Assembly: GCA_029721435.1 (NCBI GenBank)
Contig: CM056586.1
Span: forward strand, 74,444,607-74,508,606
Source of the DNA: Gymnothorax reevesii
Taxonomy: Eukaryota; Chordata; Actinopteri; Anguilliformes; Muraenidae
Length of the DNA: 64,000 bases
Direction: 5' to 3'
Shown: piece after piece, positions 22,401 through 34,540 of the stretch
Position numbering within the stretch: the first letter of the stretch is position 1
Layout: each line of letters opens with the position of its first letter
Notes under the pieces: model-generated
The model's input: only the letters and a program-made list of their open reading frames with translations
What the model was told of the DNA's origin: nothing
The model's database searches: none
Translations under genes and position numbers: made by a program

Positions 22401-23219
22401 AAATTTGACAATTTCACTTTCTTATAATAAGAACTGTAAGAGACAGAGAAAAACGTTCACATGCTAAATTCATTAGCAAATTAAACTCTATGAAAGTCTC
22501 CATTACAGTGAAATTATACAATGGCTCTTTGTAGGAGTCTTAAAACATCAAATATGATGATTTTTGTTGTATTTCATTATTGCATCTGAATAAATCATCA
22601 CATTCAATTTGCTCATTAGATTCTCGAAATGATAATCAGAATCCCCTGGAATTTCTGTTTGAATCAAAATGATTTATTAATTTTCCATTTAAAAATTGAT
22701 TTTGCGAAATTATGGGACAAGGTCAGAATCGTGATCATGTTTTTTGGTATTTCATTAAGATCCTGTACCTTGTGACTTGTATGCTGCTGTAGATAATGTT
22801 TCTGTATTTTTCAGAATTAGATCATTTTCATACAGATCCAGGTGCTCAATTCAGGGTCTTTAGAGCCTCTAATTTTATTTCCTTTTCAATTTTACAGACT
22901 TTTAACAATGTTGCCAATATCAAATTGTCATTTTCTACATTTTAGATTCATATTTTAATCCACGGCTACCTTTTATCAATGTACAACTCTGCAATGAGGA
23001 TAAACAGAAATAACTAGTGAACTGCACCTCTAAATATATGTACAAGATTGGAGTAAATAAGCAGGGAAGAAGAGGGTAGCCAGAAGACAGTCCGAGGTCA
23101 GGCGAGGGAGAGGAGGAACACAGAGGGTCAAGCTAGGCATAGTAGAAAGGACTGGTCAGAGGTCAGTAGCAGACATGTCAGTCCAAAAGGATTGGGGCAC
23201 ACTGGGGAGAATCACACTC
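19416..23219. other. pla2r1 intron 1, first part; no genes
   Basis: Mostly unique-looking AT-rich intron. A repeat segment shared with 35925-36100 occurs at 21262-21420. The frame on the minus strand at 20838-21086 has no recognisable domain. Confidence 0.45.
21262..21420. repeat. Dispersed repeat, copy A
   Basis: TATTCAATTCATTTGTTAAA and GAATTACAAAGTTCCTGTTG in this block recur with few changes at 35998-36060. Both copies lie in intron 1 in the same orientation. Family unknown. Confidence 0.65.
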
Positions 23220-23370
23220 TCACGCTTGGATGAGAAGATACTTGAAGGAGTACAACTCAGCAGAACCGCAAGCACTGGGAGTGGTGCTTGTGGACCGAGC
23301 GGCATCGACTGTTACTTCAGCTCTGGATGGTTGAGACTTGTTTAAGCATAGGGATCTGAGATCTTTTACG

Positions 23371-24027
23371 CTACTGGCGAGTACTGCTGACCGGGAACTG
23401 ACCGGAAGGGACCTCTTTTTTCCTTTTTCCTGAACGGGTGAGGTTGTTATCCCTGGCAGCAATACAAAGACCCTTTACTGGAAGGGAGTTATTGGTGAGA
23501 GTCACCCATGTAAGTAGACGAGACCATTTGGTAGATCTTCCTTTAGACAGGCAGCGAAGAGTTCTGCTCAGCTCCTGGTCCAACCTCTTAATTTGGCTAT
23601 TGGTTTCAGAATGAAAACTGGATGAGAGGCAAGGGGGTGGTGTCCATGAGGGCACAGAAGCCCTTCCAGAACCTATTAGAGAACTCCTGAGACAACCTCC
23701 TGAGATATCCTGTGGAGCTAAACCACGTGCAGGAGGAGGGGCTCAGCTGTGGGCAGCCTCGCCAGTGGGAAAAACTGGGCAGGCCTCAAAAAGGGGTTCT
23801 CAGTGGTTAGAACCTCCATGAACTTGTCTCACTTGGGCAGCCAGGGACAAAGTCCATGGCAATGTGTTCCCACAGCCCATTGGGAACTTTGAGGGGTTGG
23901 AGGAGTCTTTTAAGGGGCAGATTGTTGTGTCATCAGTGAACCAAAGGCCACCAGAACTACCAGCAGATTGGAGAAAGGGTGCGGGAAATCCCGGAATACC
24001 ATGCCAGGTGAGGACCCTTGCTCTCAT
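23371..24027 (-). pseudogene. gypsy integrase fragments
   Basis: One frame gives the start of the integrase core with a GLWEHIAMDFVPGCPSE-type segment around 23830-23890, the usual first catalytic Asp in DFV. The frame at 23655-23371 gives SSFHSETNSQIKRLDQELSR, the conserved GFHPxTNGQxER region. Then comes LPWVxYxxNSL-like sequence. The frames are shifted relative to each other and carry stops. Confidence 0.75.
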
Positions 24028-24155
24028 CCCTTCCGGGAAAAAGAGCTAGTTTTCAGGGCACCCCCGAGGGGTAGAGCAGGACTAGAGGGCCTCTTACACA
24101 GTATATTCAACCTGCAGCTGGGTAGCAGCCAGCAGGGTTTTGTCAGGGACCACGA

Positions 24156-24605
24156 TCACAAGTACAAGTAATCTATACAGGGCCTCAATGTCCCGTCCTT
24201 TTCGGCCACAAAGAAAAAATCAGCACCAGCAGGAGAGGACGATGGTCGAATAATGCCAGCAGCAAGTGACTCAGAAAGGTATTTTTCCATGGCCAGGGTT
24301 TCTGGTCTGAAGAGGGAATATAGTCGACCTCTAGGGGGCATAGTACCTGGCTTCAGGTCAATGCAACAGTCATAGGGTCGGTAAGGAGGTAAACTGGTGG
24401 CCCGGGCTTTGGAGAACACCTCCTTAAGGTCAGGGAACTCTAGGGGGACCTTCTCAAGGTCTGATATTTCTTCTTGGGATGGGCTGTGTTGAGGTTCGCG
24501 GGCGTTTTGGAGGCATGCCAGGGAGCAGTTGGGGCTCCAACCCTTAACCTCATTCTTCCGCCAATCAATATTGGGAAGGTGTTTGGCCATCCATGGATGG
24601 CCCAA
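24156..24605 (-). pseudogene. gypsy reverse transcriptase, N-terminal part
   Basis: The frame contains [20 protein letters not shown] and [20 protein letters not shown], followed by GTLRPCIDY. These are the fingers region of chromovirus/sushi-type gypsy RT just before the palm. It ends before the catalytic YxDD box, which is not found downstream. Inactive. Confidence 0.88.
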
Positions 24606-24708
24606 AACAATGGGAGCGTGGGGAGAATGTAGAGGAGGAGCTGAATGGTTTTGTGGTGGTTACCTGAGGTTTTGAGTTTGATGGGGCTGGTAACATGTGT
24701 TATCTGGG

Positions 24709-25899
24709 CTATTTTCTGGCCACTGAGTGAATTGGCCACCCAGGAAAGATCCTCTCGGTAGGGATTCCCCATTCTTGAGCCAGCCTCACATCGATGAGGT
24801 TTTCCTCAGCTGCAGTATCAATGAGGGCTATGTTGGACTTACTCCCTCCTCCCCACTCCAGGATAACTGGGAGGCACGTACGGTTCTTAGTCTCCCGCAC
24901 TGGCGTCACTCCAATCACTACTCTTCTCTGGGCACCAGGGGAACTTTTCTTCTTGTTGGGACACTGAGCAATGTGGTGTCCCCCCTTGCCACAGTAGAAG
25001 CAGGCCCCTTCTCTGTGACGGCGGTTTCTCTCCTCCACAGGAATGCGTGTTTGGCTCAGTTGCATGGGTTCACTCTCAGGAGAGGGACTGCCGCCAGTAG
25101 GGGTTGGTAGTGGCGGAGTCGGCTGGAAGGTATGGATGGATCGTCTGCGAGAAGCGGATCGTCTGTGTTCTTCCAATTGCGAATCAACGCGAATAGCCAA
25201 GTCGATCAACTCATCCAATCCCTCGGGTAACTCACGAGAAACTAGCTCATCCTTTATAGCGACCGAGAGTCCATTAAAAAAGGCATCGTACAAGGCTCTA
25301 CGTCCCCACCTGCTGTTGGTAGCCAGTGTCTGGAAATCAATGGCGCAGTCGGCCATGGAACGGCTGCCTTGTCGGATGCCCAGAATTTCTCGTCCCGCCT
25401 CATGACCCAACTTCGTGCGGTCGAAGATACGCCTCATCTCCTCACCCAGCAGACCAGACGATTGCACGCAGGGTAGATCTGCTTCCCATGCAGCCGTAGC
25501 CCACTGCTTGACCCTTCCCGTCAGTTGCGTGATGATATGTGCAACTCGAGCACGTTCGTAGGGGAATGATGAGGGCTGTAGGCTGAAGATTAGTTCACAC
25601 TGGGTCAGGAAAGCACAACAAGCTCCCGGGTTGCCGTTGTACCTCTCAGGCGGTGGCAGGCGTGGCTCGCAGACCGGCAGTGGTGGAGCAGAAGCAGGAG
25701 CAGGCGTGGCGTGGACCGTAGGTTGGGGAGCATGCAGCAGCTGTGAGTTTTGCACAGAGCGAGTGAGATCCGCCATCTGGAGGCTCATGGTCTGCATGTG
25801 CTACATGAGAGCGCAAAGCTGACGCTCCTGGAACTCGAGCTGAATTCCCTGTTCTCTTACTGCCTCCTGCAGAGGCTGGTTAGTCGCTGGCTCCGTCAT
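24709..25899 (-). pseudogene. gypsy Gag with CCHC zinc knuckle and protease start
   Basis: Translation most likely began at the ATG at 25899 (MTEPATNQPLQEAVREQGIQ), but an in-frame TAG at 25801-25803 cuts it after 32 codons. The frame then stays open from 25797 for 362 codons. Recognisable parts are the capsid region (PPPERYNGNPGACCAFLTQC, then a helical domain with FLTQCELIF and DCAIDFQTLA), one CCHC knuckle (CFYCGKGGHHIAQC) and the protease-type IALIDTAAEENLID. In the protease, the usual DSG/DTG catalytic triplet reads DTA. This lineage gave rise to the mammalian RTL/PEG10 genes. Here the in-frame stop and broken pol argue against domestication. Confidence 0.88.
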
Positions 25900-25915
25900 G
25901 GTCAGATCTTAATGT

Positions 25916-27221
25916 TGTGATTTACAAAATGAACCAATAGCGAAAAACAGATAAGTGCAAAAGGAGGCTTTATTTCTGAAGGGGGAAGCCCCCCACAGAG
26001 CTGGCAACAGTACAATGTCCGCAATCCAAAATCAAAGTCCAATGGGCGTAATCCAGAATCAAAACCAGGGCACCAATCACAAAATCCGTAGTCAGGCAAA
26101 AAATGGTCGATAAACAAGAATGCGGTACAATACGGGGAATATGCAAAGCTCGTAGTCAGGCGGTCCAGTCAGAAAGATAAATCACTAAGAATCAAGGCGT
26201 AAACAAACGTGGCACAGGTAGCTTGGAAGAACGATCTGACACTGGAAGTGACTAAACAGACATCTTAAATACACATCCGGGTGAACACATGACGAGGGAG
26301 AAACAGGTGCAATCAATGATACAAAGATCGGGAGTGACACATTAGGAATATCTAATTACATGAATAAGGCAAAAGGTAGACAGGGTTCACGAGACAAACC
26401 TATGTACAAACAACAGCTCCGGTCAAGGAGTACTAAAGTGCAAAGCTTAAAGAAAAGGAAAGCATAAAGTATAAGTGGAAGACTGCAGCAGAGATAATTA
26501 GGGATAGGCAAGGAGGCGGAGACTAGAATTGGGCGACTGCTGAGAGATCGTTAGTCAATTAGTATGTGCAGCTATACAAGGATCACAGGACAAACCTATA
26601 GACAGATAGACAGCTCCAGTCACGGAGTTCTTAAGTGCATAGATAACAAGAGTGAAAAGGCAGGACGGAGCAGTTGTGGAGACCCACAGAAAACGCAGTA
26701 GATATAATTAGGGAAAGACAAGATGCGGAGACTTGAATAGGGCGAATGCAGAAAGATCGCTAGTCAATTAGTAAGTGCAGCTATACAATCCCGAGTGCAT
26801 GTTAGTAAGTTAGTGAAAATATACAATGTTAATATGGGTTAGTAATTAAGCGAAAACAACAAACTGTTTGTATGGGTTAGTAGATAGCAAAAGAGAGAGG
26901 AAGGAAGGCTGAAACCCAGAAACCAATAAATTACCCGAATGAGTGGGACGCAAGACTAGGGACCGTGAGCAAAGACCTACATGAGACAAGACAGGGTAGA
27001 CGAAGTGCAAAGCAAGGCTTGGCAAAAATAAACAAGGCAAAGACTTTGAATATACAAGACATGAAAAATAATAAAACAGAAATCTAAAATTACTGAAACA
27101 CCCTACATGATCTAAAGAATGGTCAGAAAACAGAGCAGTGGTCACTAAGCACATAAATCAATAAACATGGCAAGGCCAGGCACAGAACTTAAACAAGGCA
27201 GACAGATCCAGAATCCCAACA
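25916..27221 (-). mobile_element. 5' LTR of the gypsy element, with an internal ~200-bp duplication
   Basis: Starts TGTGATTTACAAAATGAACC and ends CAGAATCCCAACA, matching both ends of the solo LTR at 4584-5723. A segment of about 205 bp is present twice (about 26375-26579 and 26580-26790). The second half matches the solo LTR much better than the first. Only about 15 bases separate the LTR from the gag ATG, too little for a normal primer-binding site, so a small deletion there is likely. Confidence 0.8.
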
Positions 27222-28465
27222 GCCAGCTTCGTTACGTAAGCTCAATTGATATATGATTGTGGGAGCCAGGGCTTCAGAGATGTATTCATCCATCGTTCTG
27301 GGTGCAGAGTCGGAGTACGGCCCGCCCTAAGGTGTCGACATTCCCAGGAGGAGATCAGTACCACAGTCTTATGGATCTTTTGCGGGAAGTGCCATGTCCG
27401 GGACTTGATAAAGATAAATGTGCGCTGTTACAGTAACAATGGTTTTCCACATTTTTATCAGAATTTGGATGCTGCTGATTGGCATTTTAAATCTTTGGAT
27501 GCATTTATAACCTTACCCTAGCTTCTCATGTCAAATAATTTTTTCCTGACCCATTGATAGTTATTTTGCTTTCCCAATATTTTAGCACCCAGCAAGTTCA
27601 GGTCAGACATATACCAAAAGCACAGCATTTCCCTTTGAATTGAGAAACAATTATGATTTATTCACAAACACTGATCAAACAAAACAAGGATACAGATTCT
27701 ATCCTGACCTTCAAATTACCTAGTTATTTCAATTTATTTGGCCCAACATAAAATGGTTTGCAAGCCTTGAATGTAGATCTATACATTTTCTCTTGTATAA
27801 ATTCAGTTATTATGTCTGATGATACTGTTATGGTAAATTGCTTCATACTGGCCTCTATTAATAAATAGAATAATTGTGCGTTGCTGCTTTAGTAAAAATT
27901 GTGCTGGAGATACGTAAATTACGTATAATCTATATGATATTTTAATCATAACCAAAATGTTTTTTCTGGAAGCTGGAGGCGGGACTCTGATAAGCGATTT
28001 TGCTTCCCCCGCGACCCTTTCGGTCATGATAAATGTTGTGTGTTGAAATTGTCATGAAATTAAAATTTTTTATTTTTTTTATTTTTTTTTTTTATGAGAA
28101 GAACTGTCTGTCTTTTCATTTCTAGGCAAAGATCTTGACCGCTGTGAACTGGCTGAGACCTCCTAAAGTTTTTATGGTGGGCCTCATGGTGGTGGAAAAC
28201 TTGGAGCTGCCCCAGCTGTGTGTACATAGTGTGTACAGGAGAGGTCAGGCGAGGTAGCTGTCATGACACAAGCATGAAAAGGCAAAATAGCTCACAAGCC
28301 CAAGCTTGTTGATATGGGTGTGCACTGAACTCATGACCGCGGTTTTCCCATCTGCATTCATCAGCAGTGAGTTATAAATGTAATTATTGACATTGCTGAG
28401 TCAAAACTTGTTTCCTTCTTTAAACCTCAATTACAATCAAGTCGGAACATTGAGTAAAACTTGAA
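27222..28465. other. pla2r1 intron 1, no feature recognised
   Basis: The frame at 27246-27521 (91 codons) is open but shows no domain, signal peptide or splice-compatible ending for pla2r1. T-rich runs lie at 28060-28095. Confidence 0.4.
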
Positions 28466-28975
28466 TAAAAACAGAACGCAATGATTTGCAAATCCTTTTT
28501 CGACCTATATTCAGTTCAGTACACTACACAGATAATAATTTAATGTTCAAACTGATAAACTTGATTGGTTTTTTTGGAAATATTCACACATTTTGAATTT
28601 GATGCCTGTAACACGTTCCAAAAAAGCAGGGACAGGCAAATGTACCACTGTCTTACATCACTTTTCCTTTTAACAACACTGAATAAGCATTTTGGAACTA
28701 AGGACACTAGTTGTGGAAGCTTTGTAGGTGAAATTCCTTCCCATTCTTCCTTGATGTATCAGTTGCATGACAGTCCGGGGTCTCTGTTGTTGTGTTTTGC
28801 GCTTCATAATGTGCCACACATTTTCAATGGGAGACAGGTCTGGACTGCAGGCAGGCCAGTCTATTACCCGCACTCTTTTACTACGGAGCCATGCTGTTGT
28901 AACACGTGCAAAATGTGGCTTGGCACTGTCTTGCTGAAATAAGCAGGGACGTCCCCCTCAATTTGAATTTTGGTC
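28466..28975 (-). pseudogene. Tc1-like transposon, one end with transposase C-terminus
   Basis: The block starts in the Tc1 terminus (AATAAAAACAGAACGCAATG). On the minus strand it encodes VIDWPACSPDLSPIENVWHI, the intact C-terminal catalytic signature including the last Glu. The transposon stops near 28975; the N-terminal half and other terminus are missing. Sequence around the signature is less decayed than in the 6657 copy. Confidence 0.85.
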
Positions 28976-29600
28976 ATTAAGGCTCAATTTGCTGTCAGTG
29001 ATCACAAGTAATTGTTTTTTTCTTTTTCATCACATTTTATTTTAAAATACCACACTTCATTTCGCAAATCAGGGTGAAGATAAAGATGGAATCCATTTGT
29101 AGTTTTAGTCAGGTTATCATCGGTATAATTTCTTCTTGAAATTTCAAAAGCTGTCAATTTTCAGTCCGGCAATCTGGTTATTAGTTCCCTCTTTGAAGTA
29201 GCCTCCCCCTTTGGAGTTCACAAAGCTCTTTTGCAGGGTGTAGAGTTAAGCTGTGGGGTATTACGTTCCCTTCCAATGGAGGGTAAAATGAAAGCCATGT
29301 CTTTTTCTCTGCTTTTTCCTTTGTCCATCATGTCCTACAGTCTACTGAGAATGAGAGGCCCTGTGAGTTTGATACCTCACTGCCTGCCATCATTTTCAAT
29401 AAGGAGTAAATGTCAAAAAAACCTCGGGCACTTCTAAACATAGTTTCTGCTGTGCTGTTTATGTATTTTTCTCAGAGCTGTACAATGATACATGACCCCC
29501 GGTGACTGGCTATATCTGCAGTTGGCATCTGGTAAAAATGAGCTTTTGAATGCATTTTAGCTGCTTTGTGACCAAGGAAACGGAAATGATGGTGATATAC
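28976..29600. other. pla2r1 intron 1, no feature recognised
   Basis: AT-rich intron without recognisable repeats or frames. Confidence 0.4.
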
Positions 29601-29603
29601 TCT

Positions 29604-29910
29604 CAGCAAACACTTTATTAGGAACATCATGGGAAAACTAACTAAGGCCTCCTTTTGGCCTCAGAACAGCCTCAGTTCTTTGTGGTGTAGATTCTGTAAA
29701 ATGTTTGAAACACTCTGTAATGATCCTGGTCCTTGTTGGCAAGATGGCATCACTTGATTTCTACAGATTTGTTGGCTGCACATTCATGCTGGGAATCTCT
29801 CATTCTACCACATCCCAACAGTGCTCTTTTGGATCCAGATTTGGTGGCTGGGGATGCCATTGAAGTGCACTGTGTTGTGCATGAAACCAATTTGAGAAAA
29901 CTTTTGCTGA
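29604..29910 (-). mobile_element. Fragment of a common fish DNA transposon, probably Tc1/mariner
   Basis: Starts AACACTTTATTAGGAACATC and continues CTAAGGCCTCCTTTTGGCCT, a sequence I recognise as the antisense 3' part of a widespread fish Tc1-like element (by recall, not by search). No complete transposase domain is readable. Confidence 0.5.
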
Positions 29911-30235
29911 GTGACACAGTGTGCTATAGAGTCAGATCCAAAACCTGTCAGCCGCCAGGCTTACATTTAGATGATCATATTTAATCATTTTTATTTGTCC
30001 AAAAGTATAACAATTTAGGCTTTATTATAGCCAAAACAAAAAATGAATTAATTTGCATGTTTTTTTAAAATTACCAAGTGCTGCTTAATTATAGCAGTAA
30101 ACCGCAATGGAGGTTTCTGGGAATTGATAATTCTTTTATTCTGTCAACCAAAAACCTAATTTGCCTAAAAATACTGATTGTACAAAACCTCATTAATTAG
30201 TTTTGGTTATACTGCAGAGGTATCCCTAGTATCGA

Positions 30236-31193
30236 TCATGCATACCCCACCTCATTTGCAAAAGTTGCTGTTGAATTACCAGTATCTATGTCCCGATGAT
30301 AGAAACGTCTAAACGTTCCTGATGAAGCCCAGTCCGCAACGGACATGACGTCCTTAACAGACACGCCAACACGAACGGCATGTGATGTTGAGGCAGATCT
30401 ATAAGAATGAGCCTTGAATATAGAAATGTCAATACCAGCTTCAGACAAAGCACAACACACCCATCGCGATATTGTAGCAGTGGATACACCATGAAAAGTT
30501 TTATAAGAGACTAACAATTGATCACATTTACGTTTCATCTCAGTCCTTACGATATATTCATCAAGTGTATGAACAACACACAATTTTTTGTTTGGGAACT
30601 TAAAAAGTCTCACAGGCTTTGCCACTTTTGCCACTTTTCAACAAAATATCTATATCAAACCAAACAGAATCATCAGAACCTTTATGCATTTGGGACAGAC
30701 TTATGGCTTGCAAAGTTTGTACCCTTTGTGCAGTCACTAGTGCAAGCAAGGCTGTAAGCCGCCATGTAAGAGTCTTCAAGGAAAGACTTTCTAAAGGCCA
30801 ACATTTCTTAATATACTCTAATAACAAAGACACATCCCAAGTGCATGTATACCTGGGCTTAGGGGGTTTAACCTCAAATGCACCCTTCATTAAGCGCCTA
30901 ATAAGGATATCTGAAAAATTACAACCAAAACACTTTAACGTTTGCGACAACATTGACCTGTGAGTATTTAATTCACTATATGATAATATAGGGGCTATTT
31001 CAGCTAGGTAATTCAAAATATCCGTTACGCTCGGCTGAAATGGATTGACGTCCCCCTCACGACACCAAATAAACAATTTTTTCCATGCGCAATCATATTG
31101 TTTCCTGGTTGATTTACGCCACGACCTTGTGATGAGGCGCACAGCTTCTGGAGAAATGCCTCCTGAACTGAAGTGTCTCCACAAACACAGCAA
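30236..31193 (-). pseudogene. Tyrosine recombinase of a DIRS-order element
   Basis: Two overlapping frames (31193-30600 and 30634-30236) together cover a phage-integrase-fold recombinase. The N-terminal core-binding part contains SWRKSTRKQYDCAWKKLFIW. The catalytic part has the first Arg in TAQRVQTLQAI, the H-x-x-R motif in FKAHSYRSAST and the nucleophilic Tyr in FRRFYHRD, so the R-HxxR-Y set is complete. A frameshift near 30600-30634 separates the first Arg from the rest, so a normal product is not made. In DIRS elements this enzyme replaces the DDE integrase. Confidence 0.88.
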
Positions 31194-32816
31194 GCGACTA
31201 GGAGCATCCTCTTCCCTAGGGGATGCTTGCGATCTGATCCTGGCAAAGTCAAGAGATCTTTTCTCCTGGGCAACGGAGTTGGATAATCTATCAGCATCCG
31301 AGGAATAATTCTAAAAGGAGGAAAACAAAAGGGCTTCATGTTAGACCAACACACTGAGAAAGCATCAACCACAAAAGACTCTGGATCTGGACCCCAGGAT
31401 GCATAACAATCAACCTTTTTATTTAGCCTTGACGCAAACAGATCTATGGTTGGTTCAAAAAACCGCAGAGTTAGCGCACTGAAAATTTTCTGGTTCAATT
31501 CCCACTCAGTTGAATCACTAAAATTATGCGATAAAAAATCAGGGATTGTGTTAGTTTCACCAGGAATATATCGGGCAGTTAAAAAACAGTTGTGAGAATC
31601 TATCCATGTCAGGAGAGATACTGTTATTAAATGCAAATGCATTCTGGTCCCTCTGCAGCTGTTAATATAGCTGACAACAGTCATGCTGTCTGACTCAAGC
31701 TGTATGTGTTCTCCATATATATCCCTGGCTAGGGACTTAATAGCAAACAAAGCAGCTGTCATTCCAGTTCATGCTCTTGAGACTCTGAAGCGGACCAACG
31801 ACCACCTGCAACTCTATCATCTAATGTTGCTCCCCAACCGGTCAAGGAGGCATCACAAGCCAGTACAAATTTGACTTTTGGTAGCCTAAACTTAGCGCCA
31901 TTCTTCAGTTGCACATTGCTCAGCCACCATTCACTATCTTGTTTGGAAGAAACATCCAATCTAACGTATCTATCATAGTTGTTCTCTATGCACAAAGCTT
32001 TAACTTTTTCCCGCTCAAGGAATCTATAATACAAGGAAGCTAATCTGATCACTCTCATGGCAGACGTATACAAACCAATCAAACTAGCCAATTCCCGCAC
32101 CGTAACTAAAGCGCTATGCAAAAAATGCTTGGAAACTTCAAGAATATGAGCAACTTTCTTATCTGATAATTTAAGAGTAAGATCGCCAGAGTTGATAATG
32201 AATCCCAAATACTCAATCTCTTGTGTTGGGATGAAGCAAGACTTCTCTACACTCTGCAAAAACCCCGCGAAGGTAAACAACCGGCGAGCATCGGCCACCT
32301 CACTAGCACATTGCTGTTGATCTTGGGTCATTAGCAGGCAATCGTCAATGTAATAAGAACATCTGATCCCTTAGGAACGGAGTTCCGACTATAACGGCTT
32401 TATAGTTTTTGTAAACACCCGAGGTGCGGAAGATAATCCAAAAGGAAGGCATGTGTTCTGGTATAGCACTCCTTCCCAAGAAAATCTTAGATATTTCCTG
32501 TCTTCGACGGCAATAGGCATACTATGATAAGCCTCTTGGAGGTCGATAGAAGCAAAGTAATCACCTCGCCGAACAAGTTCCAGAGCAAATCCAAAGTTTC
32601 TTGTTTAAAATGGAAATCAGCAACAAATTCGTTTAGCTGCTTAAAGTTCAATATGACACGAAACTTCCCATTTTTCTTTTTCCGTGTGAAAATTGTTGAA
32701 ATAAACTGACCTCCGACAGGATCACAGCCTTCAATTATACCTCTCTGAAGTAAGGTTTGCAATTCCTTTGAAATAATGTTGTGCTCTACGTGAGTAAACG
32801 GAATTTCACAAGGCAA
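31025..32816 (-). pseudogene. DIRS reverse transcriptase and RNase H
   Basis: The frame 32816-32487 gives GRxxPVGGQFISTIFTRKKK-type fingers sequence and LNFKQLNEFV. The catalytic box is readable near 32350 as CSYYIDDCLLMTQD (YIDD), just outside the next frame start at 32331. Then come the thumb (VEKSCFIPTQEIEYLGFIIN) and RNase H (ACDASLTGWGATL with the first Asp, then ESDSMTVVSYINS and ARYIPGETNTIPDFLSH). Breaks near 32490 and 32340-32400 and another near 31760 interrupt it. Confidence 0.85.
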
Positions 32817-32858
32817 GCATTTCTGAATAGGAGGCCAAGCAAATTCTATCTTGTGACG

Positions 32859-34174
32859 TCAAACATTCTGCAAAATCCAATCGTCCGAAGTCAGATTTTC
32901 CCATACGTGTAAGCACCCCGCTATTCTGCCTGCTCGAAATCTTCTGCCAGTATTCATCAAGGCCTCACAGTCACTCTCCTCTACTTTTTCATCTGAGCCG
33001 ATACTGGCGGCTCGTACACAGGGCTGGAGCCTCTGGTTTTGGGCTGGTTCGGTTGTCTCCCTCGACTGTAACAACCTCTGCCTCTTGCACTTCTGCCAAG
33101 AGGATGGTACATCAAGCCCCCTCTTGACTGGTACCATGTCTGGTTTTTTGAGCCTTTGTAGGCAGTTTTGCGGCCAATCCTAGATATGCTGTCAATGCTG
33201 GCGACTCTTTCTCTTACATTGTCCCCAAAAAGGCCACTTGCGGTAACCGGAGCATCAGTAGCACAAATTATTGACACATATTGCCTCGGCAAGTTTGGCT
33301 TTATGGCCAGTCGACGAAACACAGAAAAATTGTAATTCATGCTCGCTTACAATGCCAAGCCATCTGAAACCAGCCCACGTACAGAATCAATAGGAACAGA
33401 GTCTTTAGGCTTTTTTAGCATCTGTGCCAATTTTGAAGTTACCACAATACCGTGTGACAACTGTGCTTGCAGCTTTTGCAGAGCAGGGTCCCTGGACCAA
33501 TCCTGTTTATGCAGGGCATTTCAAATCTCGGGGTTTACCCTAGGTGGCAGAATAAGATCACAATTTCTCGGAATTGCGTGTTTTTTGACGATGTGCTCCA
33601 CATCAGTCTTTCTAGTACACGCCGAAGACAAAAACTTGGCTATTTTGGGGTGAATTTCTTCACCACTGGCCTCGGTTCCCACGAATATGTCACTCGGCGC
33701 TTCCCAGTTTGTATCGTCGTCAGACCCGGCGCCCATATCACATTCGGTAAATAAGTCTAAAGAAGGAATTTCCACAGAGTTTGACTCGGACAAATCCATT
33801 ACCGGGTTGAGACCGCCCGGGCACAAATTAGAGAGTTTGTCCAATATGTCTGAAATACCGAGCTTCTGTCGGAGATATAAAACATCTGCTTCATCCAGGT
33901 CATCAAACACCCGGGCTGGTGGAGCTAACCGAGGGCTTTTAGATGTGGCTTCGCCATCGTCCGGTTTTCGCTGTGACTTGCTTTTACCAGAAGCCTTTTT
34001 GGGCTTCTCATTCCCAGTTTTTGGAATCGGGGGTTCTCCCAAGCACGTGGCAGCCTCATCGTGCCTTTCAGGTAACGCCATTATAGGCACCCCACTCTCG
34101 TCAAACCCCTCGAAACGAGGGAGGGCATTGTCGGCCTCATCCGAGCCACTTGTATCAAACAAACATGTGGCCAT
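32859..34174 (-). pseudogene. DIRS gag-like ORF, broken
   Basis: The ATG at 34174 starts 217 codons (acidic N-terminus, a Lys-rich KPKKASGKSKSQRKP patch, then a helical segment FDDLDEADVLYLRQKLGISD). The frame breaks near 33521. Later pieces (33340-32981) read FRRLAIKPNLPRQYVSIICA and an Arg/Gly-rich end. No zinc knuckle is seen. Order and strand agree with the RT and recombinase that follow. Confidence 0.65.
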
Positions 34175-34241
34175 GATCCGATTTACGTGTGAACATCGAA
34201 GATGAAACCATAAAAAGACGTTCCGCTGGGCGTGCCCATGC

Positions 34242-34249
34242 TTTATATA
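34242..34249 (-). promoter_or_regulatory. TATA-like box upstream of the DIRS gag
   Basis: The minus strand reads TATATAAA 68 bases before the gag ATG at 34174, a plausible pol II core promoter for the retrotransposon. Confidence 0.4.
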
Positions 34250-34540
34250 GGGTGCACGGGGTTTCCTGACCTCTTAATGTCACGTGTGAATATGCAAGAT
34301 GACCCTGTCATGCAAATGTGACCCCGAAAGGCTGAAGGCTTACGAAGAAGAATACAGCGATGAAAGGACTCATGTGGCTGCCATCCATACTCTGATAGGC
34401 TGTGGCAGTCACATGATGATTGATTGGTATTCAGGGGCATGAAGAAACCACTCCCCATTCCATTACACCACCTCATCCAGCCTGAGCTCTTACTGTTCGG
34501 TCCAGCTGACGGCAAATTCTGACCTTGCATGTTGCATCAG

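Larger units (their letters stand above)
23220..25899 (-). mobile_element. Internal region of a decayed sushi-like Ty3/gypsy retrotransposon
   Basis: In minus-strand order: gag (25899-24709), protease remnant, N-terminal RT (24605-24156), then integrase fragments (about 24027-23371). The RT catalytic core, RNase H and start of integrase are missing between 24156 and about 24030, a deletion of at least 1 kb. One LTR lies upstream at 25916-27221. No matching LTR is found at the left end, so the element is 3'-truncated. Confidence 0.88.
30236..34540 (-). mobile_element. DIRS-order retrotransposon copy 2, nearly complete but broken
   Basis: Minus-strand order is gag (34174-32859), RT and RNase H (32816-31025), tyrosine recombinase (31193-30236): the DIRS layout. 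Its gag (MATCLFDTSGSDEADNAL) shares no obvious similarity with the gag-like frame at 1-1285, so a second DIRS family is present. Terminal repeats could not be delimited. The right boundary is approximate. Confidence 0.8.

Noticed and set aside
24709..25899. Gypsy Gag considered as a domesticated gene
   Set aside because: An early in-frame TAG, the adjacent LTR and a decayed pol show an ordinary dead insertion.
27246..27521. Open frame of 91 codons in intron 1 considered as an alternative pla2r1 first exon
   Set aside because: No signal peptide, no domain, and no donor in phase near its end; 19274-19415 fits better.
33687..34205. 172-codon plus-strand frame
   Set aside because: Lies exactly opposite the DIRS gag-like frame and has no domain of its own.
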